64,000 bases of DNA from Flavobacteriaceae bacterium (GTDB lineage Bacteria; Bacteroidota; Bacteroidia; Flavobacteriales; Flavobacteriaceae). The stretch covers positions 1 to 64,000 of the forward strand of contig JALWTD010000010.1 in NCBI GenBank assembly GCA_027082925.1, written 5' to 3'. Below the pieces are notes generated by a model. The model saw only the letters and a list, made by a program, of their open reading frames with translations. It was not told the DNA's origin and did no database searches. Positions 24,080 to 33,412 of this stretch are shown here, in pieces. The translations under genes were made by a program, and so were the position numbers. How positions within the stretch are numbered: position 1 is the first letter of the stretch; each line of letters begins with the position of its first letter.

Positions 24080-25186
24080 ATGAGTAGTGTTAAAAAATGG
24101 ATGAGTAAATTAGAAGGAGATTTTGCTAAAGTGGCTTCTAAAGTAGAAAGACCGTCTGAAAATGTAATTCAACTTAAATCACCTAGTTTTAATTGGGCCG
24201 TTGGGAATGGTGGATTAACGGAAGGTAAAGCAATCTGCTTTTATGGGCCGGAAAGTTCTGGGAAATCACTTCTTTCTCAACTTTGCTTAATTGAATTACA
24301 AAAGAAGTATCCTGAATCTATTCAAATTCTTATTGATGCCGAATTTAGTTTCAATGGTGATTGGTTTCAAAAGTTAGGTGGTGATCTTGATAGGCTTTTA
24401 GTTAAACAAACAAATGATCCTTTAGAGATTTTTGATTGGATTGAAAAAGATGTTTTAGAAATGTTACAAGATGGTGCACCAATTAATGGATTAATGATAG
24501 ATTCTGTTAAATCGATTCGTTATCCGGGAGATCATAAAAATAAAACAACAGATATTACTATGGGAGGCAGTGGAGCAAAATATCTCGGCCCTGCTTTAAA
24601 AGGATTATTGCCCATTATTAGAAGATATAATATAACAACATTTTTAATACAGCAAGTTTATGACGAGATGGACCAATACAAGAAAATGAACAACCCATAT
24701 ATAATACCGGACGGTAGAGCCCTTAAGCATTTTTGCGATTATATGCTTCAGGTCGAAAAGTTAGAAACTAAAGTTGGAAGACTAGAAGAGGGTAAAACTA
24801 TTGCAGGTGGCGCTTTTCAAGTAGGCCATAAGGTTCGCGTTAAAGGTAAGAAAAATAGAGTTGGAGCGCCATATAGAGTTGCTGAATTTATGCTACGTTA
24901 CGATACAGGTATTGTAAACACTGAAAATGAGACCTATGAACTAGCTAAATCCTTAGGTGTTATTTATCATCCAATTTCAGAAACAACGGGTAAAGTTAGT
25001 AATATGATGTGGGCATTTGGTAAATATCCGGCTGTTAAAGGCGAGACTAATATGAAATTTTTTATTACCTCTAGTAAGCAAATATTAGATGAAGTATATG
25101 ATGCATGTTTAGCTGCCGATGATGCTGCCTTAAAAGCTAGAAATGAAGAGTTAGAAATAACAAACATTAATATAGAGGAAATTTGA
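24080..25186 (+). CDS. uvsX: UvsX/RecA-type recombinase
   Basis: The 368-residue strand-exchange recombinase. Walker A is GPESSGKS (about residues 56-63), followed by LIDAEFSFNGDWF, where RecA has its DAE motif, and Walker B GLMIDSVKS. The MGGSGAKYLGPAL segment fits loop L1. TTFLIQQV fits the strand with the conserved Gln before loop L2. It should form filaments on single-stranded DNA for recombination-dependent replication together with SSB, the UvsY-like protein and UvsW. Two purine-rich sites (AAGGAG, AAAGGAG) precede the start. Confidence 0.9.
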   Translation: MSSVKKWMSKLEGDFAKVASKVERPSENVIQLKSPSFNWAVGNGGLTEGKAICFYGPESSGKSLLSQLCLIELQKKYPESIQILIDAEFSFNGDWFQKLGGDLDRLLVKQTNDPLEIFDWIEKDVLEMLQDGAPINGLMIDSVKSIRYPGDHKNKTTDITMGGSGAKYLGPALKGLLPIIRRYNITTFLIQQVYDEMDQYKKMNNPYIIPDGRALKHFCDYMLQVEKLETKVGRLEEGKTIAGGAFQVGHKVRVKGKKNRVGAPYRVAEFMLRYDTGIVNTENETYELAKSLGVIYHPISETTGKVSNMMWAFGKYPAVKGETNMKFFITSSKQILDEVYDACLAADDAALKARNEELEITNINIEEI

Positions 25187-25452
25187 TGGGTGTTATTGAT
25201 AAAATTGAAAATAAAGCACTAAAATATGTTGAGTTAGGGTATTCATACCCTAACTTTGTTTTTTTAAGTTCAGATTTATATAGTGAACTTAAAAAGTGTT
25301 TAACAGCTAAATCTGATGTAATGGGGTTAGTTATTTACACGTCTGTTGGTGCACTACGAGTAAAGATTTGTAATTCTTTACCAAATGATACGATAATAAT
25401 CGAAAAAGATAATCCTTTATTAATTGTTTTACAAAAATTAAGAGTTATATAA
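25186..25452 (+). CDS. Hypothetical protein after uvsX
   Basis: The track starts at a TTG (25183), but the ATG at 25186 is preferred because it overlaps the uvsX stop as TGATG behind AGAGGAA. The 88-residue product (GYSYPNFVFLSSDLYSEL, ALRVKICNSLP, TIIIEKDNPL) looks like a small alpha/beta protein. No family was recognised. Confidence 0.6.
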   Translation: MGVIDKIENKALKYVELGYSYPNFVFLSSDLYSELKKCLTAKSDVMGLVIYTSVGALRVKICNSLPNDTIIIEKDNPLLIVLQKLRVI

Positions 25453-25722
25453 ATGAAAAAGCATTTTATAAATAAATTTCCAGGTTTATTAGCTACTGTT
25501 TTAATAGGGTATGGTTGCTATGAGGCTGGCAAATTAAATGTTAAAAAGCAATTACTTAAAAGTACTAGAATTTGCACTAATCATGTTTTGAAAAATATAG
25601 ATAAATATACATTATCTAAATTTTATAGTCATAAAAGTACACTTGGAAATACGTGGAGACACGCTGAAGCTATGATTGAGCAGAAATGGGCTAAATGCTT
25701 TAGGGAAGAATTATATAAGTGA
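25453..25722 (+). CDS. Small hypothetical protein with N-terminal hydrophobic segment
   Basis: An 89-residue basic protein with a hydrophobic N-terminal stretch (GLLATVLIGYGCYEAG) that could be a membrane anchor. The rest is hydrophilic and positively charged. No family was recognised and the ribosome-binding site is poor. Confidence 0.5.
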   Translation: MKKHFINKFPGLLATVLIGYGCYEAGKLNVKKQLLKSTRICTNHVLKNIDKYTLSKFYSHKSTLGNTWRHAEAMIEQKWAKCFREELYK

Positions 25723-25839
25723 AAGTCTGTAAATGTGAAAAATAATCCTATTTCAAGGAAAGACTGTATCCAGATTACATGTTCCTTGGAATTTACAAAT
25801 CATAACTAAAGAAGAAAATTTAAAGAAGGGAAATAGATT
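25719..25839 (+). pseudogene. Decayed HNH endonuclease (both ends left, middle lost)
   Basis: A GTG start opens VKVCKCEK and a stop, resembling the N-terminal zinc knuckle of the HNH genes. A few bases on, the frame at 25754 reads QGKTVSRLHVPWNLQIITKE then ENLKKGNRL, matching the C-terminal block of the HNH genes at 28365 and 36459 ([15 protein letters not shown]). The core and zinc region are missing. The last codons still provide GAAGGG and the ATG of the SbcD-like gene. Confidence 0.75.
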
Positions 25840-26844
25840 ATGGCCAAAATATTATTCATAGGTGATTTACATTTAAAAATTAATCACTTTGAAAGATCTA
25901 TTGCTGCATTAAAGTGGATCGAAAAGGTAGCAGATGAGTATAGGCCTGATATAGTTTGCAACTTAGGCGACTCATTTCACAATCATGCAGTGCTAAGATC
26001 AGAAATATTAACTGAATTTAAAAGGCATGCTGCACGAATTGGATCGAAGCGTCCATATTGGTATGTTGTTGGTAATCACTGTCAATGGAAACCAAAGGAC
26101 AATAAATACCACGCTTTGCAGACCTTAGATAATATTCACGGCTTTACTGTATTTGATAAAATAACTGAGCTCCCAGAATACAATATAACAGTGGTACCAT
26201 ATGTCCAAAAATACGAAGATTTCCCACTTTCAACAAGCTCAATCTGTATCACGCACAACACATTCGTCGGCTGTGATTACGGATTCAAAAGAGAGGATTG
26301 CGGTATTAATGCTGATAAAGTTTCTGCAGACATTATCATATCTGGGCATATCCACAAACGACAATCTTTCGGTAATGTCATCTATCCCGGAACACCCTAT
26401 GCTCATAGCGCCACTGATGTGGATCAGACTAAAGGAATATTGTTATTCGACACTGCTACGTTTGAGCAAACATTCATCGAATCCCCCTTTCCAAAATGGA
26501 AAAGTTTAGAGTTTGAAATTGAGTCAAATAGCCCTATTACGGCCCTACATACTATGCTTGAAAATGAACTTGATAATGAAAATAAATGGATCTTAAAGGT
26601 AACAGGTCCAAAAGCAGAACTTTCTGCTTATTTTAAATCTAAGAAATATTTTAAACTAATTAATGGTAAAAATATTATAGTAAAAACTAATCCAACTGAT
26701 TCAGAAAAGCAAAATAGAGTACAAATTAAGTCATCATCTGTTAATGATATTATAGCAGAATATATTAATAAAGTTTATCATGGTGGGACAGATAAGTCAT
26801 TGATAATACGTAAAGCACAAGAAATCATTAAGAACATCCAATAA
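25840..26844 (+). CDS. SbcD/gp47-like nuclease
   Basis: The 334-residue metallophosphoesterase subunit of the Mre11/SbcD-type nuclease (T4 gp47), partner of the gp46-like ATPase at 11591. Metal-binding motifs appear in order: GDLHL (residues 8-12), LGDSFH, GNHCQW, a His in CITHNTF, and SGHIHKRQ. A C-terminal region of about 120 residues probably contacts the ATPase. Its start codon and ribosome-binding site lie in the tail of a decayed HNH gene, showing that an endonuclease once sat directly upstream. Confidence 0.9.
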   Translation: MAKILFIGDLHLKINHFERSIAALKWIEKVADEYRPDIVCNLGDSFHNHAVLRSEILTEFKRHAARIGSKRPYWYVVGNHCQWKPKDNKYHALQTLDNIHGFTVFDKITELPEYNITVVPYVQKYEDFPLSTSSICITHNTFVGCDYGFKREDCGINADKVSADIIISGHIHKRQSFGNVIYPGTPYAHSATDVDQTKGILLFDTATFEQTFIESPFPKWKSLEFEIESNSPITALHTMLENELDNENKWILKVTGPKAELSAYFKSKKYFKLINGKNIIVKTNPTDSEKQNRVQIKSSSVNDIIAEYINKVYHGGTDKSLIIRKAQEIIKNIQ

Positions 26845-26850
26845 ATTTGG

Positions 26851-26856
26851 TATAAT
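26851..26856 (+). promoter_or_regulatory. Extended -10 promoter
   Basis: TTTGGTATAAT just after the sbcD-like gene. The leader contains AGGAGAG before the ATG at 26875. Confidence 0.55.
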
Positions 26857-26874
26857 AAAGTAATAGGAGAGTAT

Positions 26875-27318
26875 ATGGAAGGTTATATAGGACATCATGA
26901 ATGGTTAGTAAACAATAATTTATTTACTGATCAAATGAAAGACAGTGTGGCAATGTGCGGGTATTGTATAGTTGAAGAGGTGATAGACGTACGTACATCT
27001 TTAGATTTTAATAAAAAGTTAGTGACATACGAGATTGTAATTCCAGATAAACTATATGACAACTTAAAATTATTAGAAAAGTTTGAAAAAGGTGAAAATA
27101 TAGGATTTTTTAAAGCACTTAAGCTTAAAAAATTTATTAAAACTAAAAAAGAAAATGATAAAACTGGTTTAGGGTATAAATTAGAGGAGATAGGGAATAG
27201 GTTTATTAAAGCTTATTTAAATAAGGAATGGACTGTAAGTATTAAACTTTTTAAAGAAACGAAAAATGAAAAAGAAGATTTTTGGCTATATAATGAGAGA
27301 GATAAATCACTTAACTAA
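26875..27318 (+). CDS. Hypothetical protein
   Basis: A 147-residue, Lys-rich protein with a HHEW motif at the N terminus and one Cys-x2-Cys (MCGYC). No family was recognised. It is the first gene of a transcription unit leading to the terminase, with its own extended -10 promoter and AGGAGAG. Confidence 0.6.
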   Translation: MEGYIGHHEWLVNNNLFTDQMKDSVAMCGYCIVEEVIDVRTSLDFNKKLVTYEIVIPDKLYDNLKLLEKFEKGENIGFFKALKLKKFIKTKKENDKTGLGYKLEEIGNRFIKAYLNKEWTVSIKLFKETKNEKEDFWLYNERDKSLN

Positions 27319-27472
27319 TGATGAAGACTTAAGACAAGAATTATGGTTACACTTTCTAGAGGGTAATTCTCTATTATCATTTCAAGAATATCTACAAATA
27401 CTTCAATTAAATCACAATAATACGCTATCAATATATAAAAATGTGGAGTCAAGTTATGGCATTAAAACGTAA
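27293..27472 (+). CDS. Small hypothetical protein upstream of terminase genes
   Basis: The track opens at 27266; the ATG at 27293 (MREINHLTNDEDLRQELWL) is a likelier start for a 59-residue product. The DEDLRQELWLHFLEG segment loosely resembles sigma factor region 2, but the protein is too short for a sigma factor. Both ends overlap neighbouring genes. No good ribosome-binding site. Confidence 0.4.
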   Translation: MREINHLTNDEDLRQELWLHFLEGNSLLSFQEYLQILQLNHNNTLSIYKNVESSYGIKT

Positions 27473-28070
27473 TTTTAATGAAGATGAAAGAATAGGTTTA
27501 TCTTCGCAGGAAATAGAAATAGGTGAAAAGTATCTTCGCAAGCATAAAACAGCAGGGGTTATAGATGAAATTCAATCTTTAAAACTATATGAATTATTTC
27601 TTATTGGCAGCTCTTTTCATGAAATTCATCACCAATTTCCTCAATATGAACTTGGTCAAATAATTATGACTTCTGCTCTTAGGAAATGGGGACTAGATAG
27701 AGAGAAAATGCAAGGATCACTTAGAGATAGAGTTAGAGCTAAAGTTGTTAAATCAGTAATTGATCAAGTCGATTTTTTAACATCTATGCTCAGCGTTGCT
27801 AATGCTGAACACGTAGAACAAATGAGAAACTATGTATTAGATGCAACCGCCCCTAAACCATCACTTAGAATCAAGACAATTAAAGATTATAAAGAAGTAA
27901 CAGAGACACTTGGTAAAATTGTTCAAGGGGCAACACCTAATGCTAAAAATAATTCTATGTCACCAATGTTTGATGCATTAGCTCCAAAACCTAAAAAAAT
28001 AACCAAAAAGAAAGACGATGACGACGATATTGATCTAGATGCATTATTAAAGAAAAATAAGGATGATTAG
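27456..28070 (+). CDS. Putative terminase small subunit
   Basis: The start at 27456 (MALKRNFNED) is preferred over the track's 27441 because GTGGAG lies 8 nt upstream. The 204-residue product has a helix-turn-helix-like segment (LYELFLIGSSFHEIHHQFPQ, then IIMTSALRKWGL), a helical middle and a Lys/Asp C terminus ending DIDLDALLKKNK. Position ahead of terL, size, HTH and charged tail fit a small terminase that recognises packaging DNA. No sequence signature proves it. Confidence 0.5.
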   Translation: MALKRNFNEDERIGLSSQEIEIGEKYLRKHKTAGVIDEIQSLKLYELFLIGSSFHEIHHQFPQYELGQIIMTSALRKWGLDREKMQGSLRDRVRAKVVKSVIDQVDFLTSMLSVANAEHVEQMRNYVLDATAPKPSLRIKTIKDYKEVTETLGKIVQGATPNAKNNSMSPMFDALAPKPKKITKKKDDDDDIDLDALLKKNKDD

Positions 28071-28372
28071 TGATAACAGAACAGGAGTTAGAATTAGCAT
28101 TAAGTTTAAGAGATAAAATTAAAGATCTTAAGTCTACTATAGCAAAATTAGAAAATGTTGTTATATCAGATACGCAAAATTTAAGTAATGGTATAAGTAT
28201 AGACGGTATTAAAATTGCTTGTGATGATTATACTAGAGGGCATCTTATTAGATTTAAAGAAGAAATATTAGAGATGTATAGATTAAAATTAACAGATTTA
28301 AAAGCAAGATATAAAGAAATAATAGAATCACCAAATGATACACTTAGAAGGATGATAGAAGAGAATGGCTAA
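28070..28372 (+). CDS. Coiled-coil hypothetical protein
   Basis: A 100-residue helical protein with a GTG start overlapping the previous stop. Heptad-like hydrophobics ([22 protein letters not shown]) suggest a coiled coil. It originally preceded terL; an HNH gene now lies between them. No family was recognised. Confidence 0.6.
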   Translation: MITEQELELALSLRDKIKDLKSTIAKLENVVISDTQNLSNGISIDGIKIACDDYTRGHLIRFKEEILEMYRLKLTDLKARYKEIIESPNDTLRRMIEENG

Positions 28373-28898
28373 AACTTGCAATGTCTGTAATATATTAAAA
28401 GACAATGAATATTTTTACAAAAATATTTTATCTAAAGATGGATTTAGAAATAACTGTAAACAATGTGAAAAAAAAAGAAAAAAAATATATTATAGTAAAC
28501 CAGAAATAAAAGCAAAAGAAAAAGAGAAAAAAAATAAATATAGAAATATAGAAAAAAACAAAATAATAGCAAGAAAAAAAACCAATGAATGGTATCATAA
28601 TAATAAAAATAAAGTTAAAAAATATCAAAAAGAAAATGCATATAAACTTTTAGCTAATAATGCCAAATATAGAGCTAAGAAATTAAATGCCACTCCAAAA
28701 TGGCTTACTAAGGAGCATTTAAAAGAAATAAGAGAAATTTATAAAAATAGTTCTAAAGATCACCACGTAGACCATATAGTCCCACTTCAAGGAAAGTCTG
28801 TATCTGGATTGCATGTTCCTTGGAATTTAAGAGTTATAACTAAGGAAGAAAATTTAAGTAAAAGCAATAAGTTATTAAAAGAGGCAATAAATGGCTAA
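28365..28898 (+). CDS. HNH homing endonuclease upstream of terL
   Basis: A 177-residue HNH endonuclease. It starts with a Cys-x2-Cys knuckle (TCNVCNIL) and a second CKQCEKK. A Lys-rich helical middle leads to [23 protein letters not shown]. That C-terminal block matches the gene at 36459 and the remnant at 25719. The end overlaps the terL start by 8 nt and includes the AGAGG used by terL. It probably cuts terL-region DNA of relatives that lack it. Confidence 0.88.
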   Translation: MAKTCNVCNILKDNEYFYKNILSKDGFRNNCKQCEKKRKKIYYSKPEIKAKEKEKKNKYRNIEKNKIIARKKTNEWYHNNKNKVKKYQKENAYKLLANNAKYRAKKLNATPKWLTKEHLKEIREIYKNSSKDHHVDHIVPLQGKSVSGLHVPWNLRVITKEENLSKSNKLLKEAING

Positions 28899-31800
28899 TC
28901 AAAGTGTTGATCTTAGTAAAATACCTTTAAAACAAAGATCAAAGTTGTTTTTTAAAAAATGTAAAACTAAAGAAGAATTATCTAAGTTTATTCAGGTATT
29001 TTTTGGATTATATTTACCAGATCAAACTGTATCTAGATTTGCAGATACTAATCCATTACAGATTATTTGGGAAGTTTACGATATAACTGTTAATAAGAAT
29101 AACCCAGAAGGGATTGAAGAATTATTGTATGTTGCTGGTCGTGGATCAGGAAAATGCTCTTTGAAGGGTACTTATATATCTACACCTAGCGGACCTAAGA
29201 TGATTGAAAACATATTAAAGAATGACTATGTTTATACAGGTTCGGGTCAGCGTCAACGCGTATTAGAGACATTTTCCGAAGGTACAAAAGAAGGTATAAA
29301 AGTTATAACAAAAGTAGGCAAAAAACAAGGAGTTTTTTCAATTACTGGATCTTTGAGGCACCGAGTTCAGGCCTTACAGCCAGATGGAACAGTTTGCTGG
29401 AAGTACTTACCTGATTTAAAAAAAGGAGATATATTATATAAAACAGCAGAAATGTCAGATATATCTGTAGATCAATCTTCAGAAGATTATAATAAAGGAT
29501 GGATAGCTGGCTGTATTACCGGTGATGGGCATGTAAATAAAGAAAACATGCATATTTCGCTGTGTGGATCAGATACTCATCAAATGGCAGCATTTACTAA
29601 CAAAGTTAAACAATACTTTCCCGATGTAAAAGTTAATTATAATTTTAGTAAAAGAGAAGAACATTACACAGGTCATTACAATGTCACGATAAAAAGTAAA
29701 ATATTTAAAAGTTGGTTTAATTCATTGATAAAAGGTAGATTAAGCTACGATAAACAACTACGTACATTAGAGCATTCATATGACTTTTTAGCTGGATTCT
29801 TTGCTGGAATGATGGATACGGATGGATCTAAAAGTAGTATCACTTTAGCAAACAAGGGCTTAACTTATCAATTAGGCCAAATTCTTACTTTGTTTGGGGG
29901 GCATGGGGTGGTAAATAATAGACGAAGACCACCAAGATACTCTAAAATAATTAAAAAGAATGTGGAATATTATTCTCTTGAATACAAATCTAAGTTACCA
30001 CATTATATGCTGCCATTATATTCTAAGCGAAGCAATTTTATAAAGCATATCAATAAGAAAAACGAGCAATTTAGGTACCCTAAACAAATTATATTATCAT
30101 TTGGTAAGTTTATAAAAGAGAAATATGAAATAGCAAATGGATATTGGAAATTAGCGCCAGGTAAAAAGACTCATTCTAAAATAAAGTATTCTAAAGATCT
30201 CTGGGGACCAAAAGCAGAAAAGGAAAATTTTATTTGTGGTTACAAAGTTGAGTACTTTATAGAACTAGCGAAATTTCTGAGGGAAGATGAATGGGTAGAT
30301 AAACTATCATTCTTTAAAAATGGATACTATGAACAAGTAGATAAGTTGATTCCAGGTAAATATGAATTTTATGACCTATCAATAGAAAATGATCATACTT
30401 ATGTAAGTAATGGTTTCATTTCTCATAATACTTTAGGTATGGCTATAGCTGAATTACTTATTATGCTACATGATAGTAGAGACGTGTGTCATGTTGGTGC
30501 TGTTATTGCTCAAGCAAAACGCTGCTATGAATACCAAACTAATTTCATGCTTAGCCCTAGAATCAGACCTATATTAGACAATAAAAAACTACCTCAAGAT
30601 AGTAGAGTTCTTCAAAAGTTAAATATGGAGAAATCTGCATTTAACATAGATGGTAAACCAGTAACACTAGAAGTTTTACCGTGTACTTTAAAGGCATGTA
30701 ATGGACCGCATGTTCCATTAGTTGTTACAGATGAGATCGATACTGTTTCAGGTGAAGGCTTAAAAGCATTTAAAGAAATTTCAGGAATGTTGGATTCTAG
30801 AGGAGATAAGGTTGCTCTTAGAGTTGGAATTTCAACACGAAAGTCTAGATATGGACTTATGAATAAGATGATGGAAGATGCTGAAAGTGCTGGTAGGCAT
30901 GTGCGCAGATGGACAGCTTGGGAATTTACAGCTAAATGTCCAGACGAAAGATCGGGAACTATACCTACGAAATCATATCATATATTAGATGATATGGAAG
31001 TTATAGATGAAAAAACTTATAAACGAAAAGATCCTAAAAAACAAAAAGAATATACTGAACATATATTACCAGGAGAAAAGTGTCTTAAGTGTCCTGCTGC
31101 AGCAATTTGTTTAGGTGATGCTAAAAAACAAACATCTAAGTCATGGATGTTAAAGCCAGTAAGTGAGTTGATAAAAAAAGTAAGATCAGAAGGCACAGAT
31201 TGGGCACTTTCTCAATTAATGAATCTTAAACCTTCTGTTGAAGGAATTATATATAAGGAATTTGATGAAAAAATACATGTAAAAGATTGGAATCAAATGT
31301 GGAAAACATTAACAGGAGTTAACTATCCTGGAGAATGCACTCATGATATTTTTGTTAAAAAATGCCATGCAATGAAATTACAATGTTATGCTGGAGTGGA
31401 CTGGGGATGGTCTAATCCAAATACTGTTGTTTATTTCTTTGTAGATAAAAAAGATAATATTTTTATAGTTAGAGCCGATGGTATGACATACGTGTCTCAG
31501 CCTGAGTGGGTGCACTACATAAAGTCTAGATATCATAATATGTATAGATGTCAACTATATTTTCCAGACTGTGCTGATCAAGGTGCAGTAACTGAAATGA
31601 GAAAAGCAGGGTTACCTGTTTCATCTGAAATTGATAAAGCTATAAACACCGGTATACAGGTTATAAAAAAGCTACTAAGGGTCCCTGGATCGCAGGATAC
31701 AAAAATACATTTAGCTAAAGAAACAACCACGTCATTAAGGGACGAATTCTTAACATATCACTTTAAAACATCGGCAGATGGAACTATAACAGAAAATCCA

Positions 31801-32094
31801 GAATCAGAATATGATCATTGGTTAGATGCACTTCGATATCCGCTTACTATTTTAATGGGAAAAGGCACTATGGTTTTAGGTAAAACTGCAGATGTTGATG
31901 TAAATAAAACACAAGATAGTAGAGGTAATTTTTATAGAACTCCAACAGCTGAAGAATTTGCTGCTGCAAATAATATATCCATCAATGCAGAAGAGCCAGA
32001 TTTATCAAAATTAGGTAAAATTGGTAAATTATCTGATCTTGATGACGATGACGATGAGTGGAACGGTGGTGGAGGTTTTTTATGGAGTTTATAA
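28891..32094 (+). CDS. terL: Terminase large subunit with an in-frame intein
   Basis: The 1067-residue precursor carries a 425-residue intein; the spliced terminase would have 642 residues. The ATPase Walker A AGRGSGK-T is split by the intein. Walker B is LVVTDEID. The nuclease domain has [15 protein letters not shown] (first Asp), PDCADQG, and [12 protein letters not shown] (last acidic residues). A cysteine cluster ([15 protein letters not shown], with KCPDERSG upstream) lies between the two domains and may bind a metal. TerL drives DNA packaging and cuts concatemers. It is inactive until splicing restores the P-loop. Confidence 0.93.
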   Translation: MANQSVDLSKIPLKQRSKLFFKKCKTKEELSKFIQVFFGLYLPDQTVSRFADTNPLQIIWEVYDITVNKNNPEGIEELLYVAGRGSGKCSLKGTYISTPSGPKMIENILKNDYVYTGSGQRQRVLETFSEGTKEGIKVITKVGKKQGVFSITGSLRHRVQALQPDGTVCWKYLPDLKKGDILYKTAEMSDISVDQSSEDYNKGWIAGCITGDGHVNKENMHISLCGSDTHQMAAFTNKVKQYFPDVKVNYNFSKREEHYTGHYNVTIKSKIFKSWFNSLIKGRLSYDKQLRTLEHSYDFLAGFFAGMMDTDGSKSSITLANKGLTYQLGQILTLFGGHGVVNNRRRPPRYSKIIKKNVEYYSLEYKSKLPHYMLPLYSKRSNFIKHINKKNEQFRYPKQIILSFGKFIKEKYEIANGYWKLAPGKKTHSKIKYSKDLWGPKAEKENFICGYKVEYFIELAKFLREDEWVDKLSFFKNGYYEQVDKLIPGKYEFYDLSIENDHTYVSNGFISHNTLGMAIAELLIMLHDSRDVCHVGAVIAQAKRCYEYQTNFMLSPRIRPILDNKKLPQDSRVLQKLNMEKSAFNIDGKPVTLEVLPCTLKACNGPHVPLVVTDEIDTVSGEGLKAFKEISGMLDSRGDKVALRVGISTRKSRYGLMNKMMEDAESAGRHVRRWTAWEFTAKCPDERSGTIPTKSYHILDDMEVIDEKTYKRKDPKKQKEYTEHILPGEKCLKCPAAAICLGDAKKQTSKSWMLKPVSELIKKVRSEGTDWALSQLMNLKPSVEGIIYKEFDEKIHVKDWNQMWKTLTGVNYPGECTHDIFVKKCHAMKLQCYAGVDWGWSNPNTVVYFFVDKKDNIFIVRADGMTYVSQPEWVHYIKSRYHNMYRCQLYFPDCADQGAVTEMRKAGLPVSSEIDKAINTGIQVIKKLLRVPGSQDTKIHLAKETTTSLRDEFLTYHFKTSADGTITENPESEYDHWLDALRYPLTILMGKGTMVLGKTADVDVNKTQDSRGNFYRTPTAEEFAAANNISINAEEPDLSKLGKIGKLSDLDDDDDEWNGGGGFLWSL
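29155..30429 (+). mobile_element. LAGLIDADG intein inside the TerL P-loop
   Basis: An intein of 425 residues from Cys89 to Asn513. Block A is [13 protein letters not shown]. The C-terminal blocks are [19 protein letters not shown] and SHN, followed by extein Thr514. It contains a homing endonuclease with two LAGLIDADG-type motifs ([11 protein letters not shown] and [13 protein letters not shown]). The insertion point lies between Lys and Thr of Walker A, the most conserved part of the host protein, a classic homing target. All splicing residues appear intact. Confidence 0.92.
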
Positions 32095-32109
32095 AACAAG
32101 CATCTAGCC

Positions 32110-32129
32110 AAAGATCAGTATAATATTAA
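32110..32129 (+). promoter_or_regulatory. Leaderless -10 upstream of HNH gene, in a repeated 20-bp block
   Basis: AAAGATCAGTATAATATTAA. TATAAT (32119-32124) lies 6 nt before the ATG at 32131. The identical 20 bp recurs at 32705-32724 before the next HNH gene. Confidence 0.6.
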
Positions 32130-32130
32130 C

Positions 32131-32706
32131 ATGATAGATTTAACAGACTTTATTTTTATAGGTAAAAACAAAAAAACTAAAAGATATAAACTTTATTGTG
32201 ATAAATGTGGAGCGGACAGAAAATATGGAATGAAATCTAGATCAAAATCTTTGTGCAAAAGATGTACTCATAAAGGTAAAGATTATTTAAAAGATAAGCG
32301 AACATCTAAATATAAAGCCAACATGAGTAAAGTTAAAAAGGGATGTGCTGTGTGGAATATGGGAACTAGCGAATACACAAAAGAACACTTAATATTGCGA
32401 AATAATATGAGTGCGGCTATAAGAAGTAGATTGTTTAAAAGAGGATCTAGCAAAAAAGGTAATTCTTATTTGGATAAAGTTGGTTATTCTATAGAAGAAC
32501 TTAAAAAGCATTTAGAGTCTAAATTTCAACCAGGAATGACTTGGGATAATTATGGCTTAAAAGGTTGGCACATAGATCATATTAAGCCAGATAGTTTATT
32601 TAATTATAAAACAATGGATTGTCCTGAGTTTAAAGAGTGTTGGGCATTAAATAATTTACAGCCTTTGTGGGCTAAAGATAATTTAAGTAAAGGTTGTAAG
32701 TACTAA
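32131..32706 (+). CDS. HNH homing endonuclease between terL and portal (first)
   Basis: A 191-residue HNH endonuclease with an N-terminal zinc ribbon (LYCDKCGADRKYG...LCKRC) and the common C-terminal core [48 protein letters not shown]. It has no ribosome-binding site and lies 6 nt behind TATAAT, so the mRNA should be leaderless and the gene independent of terL transcription. Confidence 0.9.
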   Translation: MIDLTDFIFIGKNKKTKRYKLYCDKCGADRKYGMKSRSKSLCKRCTHKGKDYLKDKRTSKYKANMSKVKKGCAVWNMGTSEYTKEHLILRNNMSAAIRSRLFKRGSSKKGNSYLDKVGYSIEELKKHLESKFQPGMTWDNYGLKGWHIDHIKPDSLFNYKTMDCPEFKECWALNNLQPLWAKDNLSKGCKY

Positions 32707-32713
32707 AGATCAG

Positions 32714-32719
32714 TATAAT
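32714..32719 (+). promoter_or_regulatory. -10 box 6 nt upstream of second HNH gene (leaderless)
   Basis: Second copy of the CAGTATAATATTAA block, 6 nt before the ATG at 32726. Confidence 0.6.
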
Positions 32720-32725
32720 ATTAAT

Positions 32726-33412
32726 ATGGGTCGTTTAAAGAAAATTCCAAAAAGAGTGTATAACTTTATAGATTATGATGATTGGATTGAGAAAGAAGGC
32801 GGTAGAAGACTTTATAAGGCTTCATGTAAAGAGTGTGGTTCTGATAGAGGATATAAGCGCCCTAATAAGTTTATGCAAACTTGTAAAAAATGCTCTAATG
32901 CTAAAAATAGACTTAAAATAACTAAAAAACATAGAGAAGAACATTCTAAAAGAATGATAAATAGAATTCCATGGAATAAAGGACAAACAAAAGAAACCAA
33001 TGATAGTTTAATTAAAATATCAAAAGCCATGTCTAAAAGAGAGGTAAAATTAGAAACTAGAATAAAATCATCATGCACTCAAAGAGGTATTCAGTTTAAC
33101 GAATTTGATGATTTTACGAATAACAAAAATGATAAAGAAAGATTAAAATTTAAAGGCTATAGACTTAATCACGAGTGTCTTCAAAAAGCTAATTTTACTT
33201 GTGATATATCTGGTCAAAAAGGAATAAAATTAGTCGCTCATCATTTAAATAGTTGGAATTTATTTCCAGAGCAAAGATTTGATTTAAATAATTTAGTTTG
33301 TATGTCAGAAGAATTGCATAAAAAGTTTCATTCACTGTACGGTTATGGTAATAATACTAAAGATCAGTATAATGAGTTTAAAGATAAATGGAGAAAAAAT
33401 GGGAATATTTGA
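32726..33412 (+). CDS. HNH homing endonuclease between terL and portal (second)
   Basis: A 228-residue HNH endonuclease of another subtype. It has an N-terminal zinc ribbon (CKECGSDRGYK, CKKC) and a NUMOD3-like IPWNKGQTKE motif. Its core is CDISGQKGIKLVAHHLNSW, RFDLNNLVCMSEELHKKFH and YGYGNNTKDQYNEF. It is leaderless by the same promoter block as its neighbour. Its final codons contain a TATAAT box and a GGAG site that appear to serve the portal gene, whose ATG lies 14 nt inside this ORF. Confidence 0.88.
   Translation: MGRLKKIPKRVYNFIDYDDWIEKEGGRRLYKASCKECGSDRGYKRPNKFMQTCKKCSNAKNRLKITKKHREEHSKRMINRIPWNKGQTKETNDSLIKISKAMSKREVKLETRIKSSCTQRGIQFNEFDDFTNNKNDKERLKFKGYRLNHECLQKANFTCDISGQKGIKLVAHHLNSWNLFPEQRFDLNNLVCMSEELHKKFHSLYGYGNNTKDQYNEFKDKWRKNGNI
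33368..33373 (+). promoter_or_regulatory. -10 box inside HNH gene, probable portal promoter
   Basis: TACTAAAGATCAGTATAAT at 33355-33373 repeats 32701-32719. It lies within the codons for NTKDQYN, 25 nt before the portal ATG at 33399. Confidence 0.45.

Noticed and set aside
27293-27472. Sigma factor call for the small protein before the terminase genes
   Set aside because: Only a short EDLRQELWL-like match; no regions 3 or 4 and only 59 residues.
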